Made by a program: the position numbers and the translations under genes | Assembly (NCBI RefSeq): GCF_045287255.1 | Contig: NZ_CP137142.1 | Coordinates: forward strand, 2,790,001 to 2,854,000 | DNA: 64,000 bases | Source: Henriciella sp045287255 | GTDB lineage: Bacteria > Pseudomonadota > Alphaproteobacteria > Caulobacterales > Hyphomonadaceae | Direction: 5' to 3' | The notes under the pieces: model-generated | The model's database searches: none | The model's input: the letters and a program-made list of their open reading frames with translations, nothing else | Told to the model about the DNA's origin: nothing | Shown here: piece after piece, positions 60,481 through 64,000 of the stretch | How the letters are laid out: each line of letters opens with the position of its first letter | How positions within the stretch are numbered: the stretch's first letter is position 1

Positions 60481-62826
60481 CTAAACTGCTGTTACAAAAG
60501 TGCTGATCACTTTCTTCAATCCGGCCTTCTCAAACGCAACGCTGAGCTTTGTGCCATTGGCGTCCATGATTTTGCCATAGCCGAATTTTTCGTGGAACAC
60601 GCGCTGGCCGAGCTTGAAGCCCGATTGCCCGGTTTCGCTGGCGACCAATTTGGCTTTGCCTTCAATGACGGGGCCGCTGTCATAGCGCCCGGCATTCTCT
60701 TTCAGGCGTTTCCAGCCCGGTGAGGTATAGCTTGACCGCTCGCCGAGGTCCTGAACGCTGCCGGTAAAGCCATCCTCGCTGCCGGGCAGGCTGGAATAAC
60801 CGGTTTCGGCCTCCGCCTCGACATGCTCATACGGTAGCTCATCGACAAAGCGGCTCGGCAATACCGATTGCCAACGGCCAAAAATCTGGCGATTGGCGAC
60901 AAAGCTTATCCGGCATTCTTCGCGCGCTCGCGTGATCCCGACATAGGCAAGGCGGCGCTCTTCCTCGAGGCCTTTCATGCCGCTCTCATCAAGGCTGCGG
61001 CGAGATGGGAAGACCTCTTCCTCCCAGCCGGGTAGGAAGACGAGCGGCCATTCGAGGCCCTTTGCCCCGTGAAGGGTCAGGATCTGGACTTCATCGCCAT
61101 TGGCCCCGCCCCCGACATCCATGACCAGTTCAACATGTTCCAGAAACGCAGCGAGGCTGTCGAAGGCATCCATCGCATTGATCAGCTCTTTCAGGTTGTC
61201 GAGCCGGGTCTGCGCCTGCGGTGAGCGATCCTTTTGCAGCATGTCGGTATAGCCGCTCTCATCGAGAATGACCTGCGCCAGCTCAGTATGCTTCATGCCG
61301 TTATTGTGGCGATCACGCCAGAGATTGATCTGGTCGATAAAGGCGGTCAGCCCGCGTTTGCCGGGGCCTTTAATCTCATCGGTTTGCAAGACCATCGGGG
61401 TCAGCGTGAACAGGCTGCGGCCATCATCACGGGCATAGCGTTGCAGCTTTTGCAGGGTCGTATTGCCGACCCCGCGCTTGGGCTGGTTAACAACGCGCTC
61501 AAAGGCGAGGTCATCATCGGTCGATCGGATCAGGCGCAGATAGGCCATCGCATCGCGGATTTCGGCACGTTCGAAGAAACGCGGGCCGCCAATCACGCGA
61601 TAGGGAATGCCCAGAATGATCAGCCGCTCTTCAAACAGGCGCATCTGCCATGAGGCGCGGACCAGAATGGCGCAATCCTCGTAGGAGCGTTTACCGCCCT
61701 TGCCGACGTAAGCTTCAATCTCATCACAGACCATACGGGCTTCAGCTTCGCCATCCCACAGGCCGCGGACCTGAACCTTCTTGGCGTCCGGATCACCTGC
61801 CCAGTCACCCCCAACAAACAGCGTCTTGCCGAGGCGGCCTTTATTATTGGCGATGACGGAAGAGGCGCAGGCGAGGATTGGCTCTGTCGAGCGATAATTG
61901 CGTTCCAGCCGCACGGTCTTTGCGCCGGGAAAATCCTTCTCAAAGCGCAGAATGTTGTCCACTTCCGCCCCGCGCCAGCCATAGATGGATTGGTCATCAT
62001 CCCCAACGCAGCAAATATTGGAACTGCCCTCTTTCCCATTATTTTGGGCAAGCAGGCGCAGCCATAGATATTGGGCGACATTGGTATCCTGATACTCGTC
62101 GACGAGGATGTATTTGAATTTCCTGTGAAAGTCGGCGAGCAGGTCCGGGTTCTTCTGGAAGATTGTGATATTATGGATCAGAAGATCCCCAAAATCACAG
62201 GCATTCAGGACTTTCAGGCGGGACTGGTAAATCTCATAACACTTGATGCCTTTGCCATCGGCAAACTGATAGGCCTCATCGCCCGGCACTTTATCAGGCA
62301 AAAGCGCCCGGTTTTTCCAGCCATCAATCAAGCCTGCCAGAAAGCGCGGGGTCCAGCGTTTGGGATCAATATTCTCCGCCTCGATGATCTGCTTGCAAAG
62401 GCGAACCTGATCATCGGTGTCGATAATCGTGAAACTGGATTTCAGGCCCGCTAGTTCGGCATGTCGCCGCAGGATTTGCGCGCTGATGGAGTGAAATGTG
62501 CCAAGCCAGCGCAGACCTTCCCCGGCCTCGCCTGTTAACTTCAAGGCGCGTTCGCGCATCTCCCGCGCGGCTTTATTGGTAAAAGTCACAGTCAGGGTCT
62601 GGCTCGGATAAGCAAGGCCAGAGGCAATGATGTGCGCAAGCCGTGTCGTAAGTACGCGCGTCTTACCCGTTCCCGCCCCGGCCAGCACCAGAAGCGGGCC
62701 TTCCGTGGTCAAGACCGCATCGCGCTGCTCAGGGTTCAGACCCTCCAGATAGTCGGCTTCAGATGTCGCTGTGGGCGCACGCGCAGCAGCCATTTCACTG
62801 ATTGAGAGGCGATTCGGATTCGTCAT
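60481..62826 (-). CDS. uvrD: UvrD/PcrA-type DNA helicase
   Basis: A 781-residue SF1 helicase for repair and replication restart. Motif I is LAGAGTGKT, II VDEYQDTN, III DDDQSIYGWRGA, IV LERNYRS, V LTLHGAKGLEW, VI RLAYVGITRARE. A C-terminal RNA-polymerase-binding Tudor-like segment (LGQRVFHEKFGYGKIMDANG) ends it. ATG at 62826 preferred over a TTG ten codons upstream. Confidence 0.94.
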   Translation of the reverse strand: MTNPNRLSISEMAAARAPTATSEADYLEGLNPEQRDAVLTTEGPLLVLAGAGTGKTRVLTTRLAHIIASGLAYPSQTLTVTFTNKAAREMRERALKLTGEAGEGLRWLGTFHSISAQILRRHAELAGLKSSFTIIDTDDQVRLCKQIIEAENIDPKRWTPRFLAGLIDGWKNRALLPDKVPGDEAYQFADGKGIKCYEIYQSRLKVLNACDFGDLLIHNITIFQKNPDLLADFHRKFKYILVDEYQDTNVAQYLWLRLLAQNNGKEGSSNICCVGDDDQSIYGWRGAEVDNILRFEKDFPGAKTVRLERNYRSTEPILACASSVIANNKGRLGKTLFVGGDWAGDPDAKKVQVRGLWDGEAEARMVCDEIEAYVGKGGKRSYEDCAILVRASWQMRLFEERLIILGIPYRVIGGPRFFERAEIRDAMAYLRLIRSTDDDLAFERVVNQPKRGVGNTTLQKLQRYARDDGRSLFTLTPMVLQTDEIKGPGKRGLTAFIDQINLWRDRHNNGMKHTELAQVILDESGYTDMLQKDRSPQAQTRLDNLKELINAMDAFDSLAAFLEHVELVMDVGGGANGDEVQILTLHGAKGLEWPLVFLPGWEEEVFPSRRSLDESGMKGLEEERRLAYVGITRAREECRISFVANRQIFGRWQSVLPSRFVDELPYEHVEAEAETGYSSLPGSEDGFTGSVQDLGERSSYTSPGWKRLKENAGRYDSGPVIEGKAKLVASETGQSGFKLGQRVFHEKFGYGKIMDANGTKLSVAFEKAGLKKVISTFVTAV

Positions 62827-62938
62827 ACCCGTGAATATAGCGGGAACGTATGACAATTGGCAGGGGCGGTATGCCTTCCATTCTGATTGAAAGCTCTATA
62901 AGCCGCTTTCTTCCAGACAGGAGAGGGCTTCCAGCGAA

Positions 62939-64000
62939 ATGGCCAACCGCTTCGCCGCATTCCAGCATTTTTCGTATCGCCGATATTTCTTCGCGCGGTT
63001 CGGGGGCTCGCTGGCGGGAAATGTGATTGCGGTCACTGTGGCCTGGCAGGTCTATGCCGAGACAGGAAATCCGCTCTATCTTGGTTGGATAGGGCTCGTG
63101 CAATTCCTGCCTTCTCTGCTTCTGGTTCTGGTGACGGGCCTGGCCGCTGATCGATTTGGACGCCGGGTCATTATGGGCCTCTCTATTTTCCTGCAAATGG
63201 CCTGTGCGCTTGCCCTGTTACTGATCACGGCGCTGGGGCAGTTCAATGTTATACTGGTTCTTGGCGTCGTCACTGTGACCGGTATTGCCCGGGCTTTTTA
63301 TGCGCCAGCGGCAAACTCACTTGTGGTCAACCTTGTGCCGCGTGAGGATTTTCCCAATGCGGTGAGTTGGAATGCTTCTTCATGGCAGGTGGCAACCATC
63401 CTTGGGCCATCGCTCGGCGGTGTCCTGTCGGCAGTCGCGCTAAATCTTTCTTATGGGTTCGCGGCCTTCATTTCGCTCTCTACCGCTGTTCTGATTTTCA
63501 CCATTCCAAAGCCGGAACAGGCTCGCGGGGCCACCAAAACGGATCTGGCGACCCTGCTTGGTGGTTTCAAATATATCTGGAAGACCAAGATTGTACTCGG
63601 CGCGATCTCGCTGGACTTATTTGCCGTCCTGCTTGGCGGGGCGGTGGCTTTGTTGCCGGTTTATGCCAAGGACATTCTGCAAATTGGCGAGGCGGGCTAT
63701 GGTGTATTGCGCGCAGCGCCGAGTGTGGGCGCGGTTCTTATGATCTTTGTCATCACCAGTGTTGAGATCAAACGCCATGCCGGCTTGATCCTGTTTGTCT
63801 TCACCGCCCTGTTCGGGTTGATGCATATTGTGTTCGGCTATTCAGAGATTGTCTGGTTGTCCGTCTTGGCGCTCGTGCTGATTGGCGCCTTCGATATGAT
63901 CTCGGTCTATGTTCGCGAGACGCTCATGCAGCTTTGGACCCCGGATGAGGTGCGCGGACGGGTGAATGCTGTAAACTCCATCTTCATCGGGGCCTCGAAC
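62939..64000 (+). CDS. MFS transporter (EntS-like), partial
   Basis: The first 354 codons are visible; the 3' end lies beyond the window. The start is FAAFQHFSYRRYFFARFGGSLAGNVIAVTVAWQVY, with the MFS motif GLAADRFGRRVIMGL between helices 2 and 3 and PNAVSWNASSWQVATILGPSLGG in helix 5. About ten helices are seen. It resembles EntS-type exporters; the cargo is unknown. The gap to uvrD is divergent. Confidence 0.88.
   Translation, partial: MANRFAAFQHFSYRRYFFARFGGSLAGNVIAVTVAWQVYAETGNPLYLGWIGLVQFLPSLLLVLVTGLAADRFGRRVIMGLSIFLQMACALALLLITALGQFNVILVLGVVTVTGIARAFYAPAANSLVVNLVPREDFPNAVSWNASSWQVATILGPSLGGVLSAVALNLSYGFAAFISLSTAVLIFTIPKPEQARGATKTDLATLLGGFKYIWKTKIVLGAISLDLFAVLLGGAVALLPVYAKDILQIGEAGYGVLRAAPSVGAVLMIFVITSVEIKRHAGLILFVFTALFGLMHIVFGYSEIVWLSVLALVLIGAFDMISVYVRETLMQLWTPDEVRGRVNAVNSIFIGASN

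Noticed and set aside
1..64000. CRISPR arrays, insertion sequences, prophage or rRNA
   Set aside because: No regularly spaced repeats, transposase, integrase, phage structural gene or rRNA sequence was seen.

Overview
The window is a chromosomal segment of an alphaproteobacterium, most like the Caulobacterales/Maricaulales/Hyphomonadaceae type of dimorphic bacterium. That reading rests on three things. The gene order dnaQ-coaE-aroE-maf-ppsR | hemE-hemJ-rho-mnmE-mnmG-rsmG-parA-parB is that of a Caulobacter-type replication origin. There are exact TTAA-N7-TTAA CtrA-type boxes and a cluster of GANTC (CcrM-type) sites. RcdA (DUF1465) and TrcR (DUF1013), both alphaproteobacterial cell-cycle proteins, are also encoded. 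I see no IS element, prophage, rRNA or CRISPR array.

Layout. 1-3365 (minus): a 4-nt-overlapping operon ppsR-maf-aroE-coaE-dnaQ (dnaQ cut by the window edge). 3366-3695: the probable oriC, with DnaA boxes, a 13-bp inverted repeat carrying four GANTC sites, and CtrA boxes. 3696-12547 (plus): hemE, hemJ, rho, mnmE, mnmG, rsmG, parA, parB, with three perfect parS sites inside mnmE, mnmG and rsmG. 12563-18912: tRNA-Gly and tRNA-Tyr, rlmB, assorted metabolic and membrane genes, then trmD-rplS. 19295-20701: a secreted protein built of five 76-residue repeats, behind a promoter region with a perfect CtrA box; this is the least explained gene here. 20905-25263: leucine operon leuC-(VOC)-leuD-(I42 inhibitor lipoprotein)-leuB. 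25524-32339 (minus): infC-(foreign-looking ORF)-rpmI-rplT-[attenuator-like hairpin]-pheS-(membrane ORF)-pheT, the enterobacterial order with two extra genes; infC appears to start at AUA. 34959-35855: rpoH with a candidate heat-shock promoter. 38311-40978: rcdA, DUF1192 and trcR. 43135-44940: lepA, next to a 573-bp gene-poor convergent gap. 46973-54975 (minus): miaB-phoH-ybeY-corC-lnt-xre-metK and an hbd gene. 55342-64000: hrpB, a glycosyltransferase, an SbtA-like transporter, a UvrD-type helicase and a truncated MFS exporter.

Functionally the window is mostly housekeeping (replication start, segregation, tRNA modification, translation, leucine and haem synthesis). The points of interest are the origin architecture, the CtrA-linked repeat protein, non-canonical translation and attenuation signals in the infC-pheT operon, and a few low-GC genes inserted into conserved operons.
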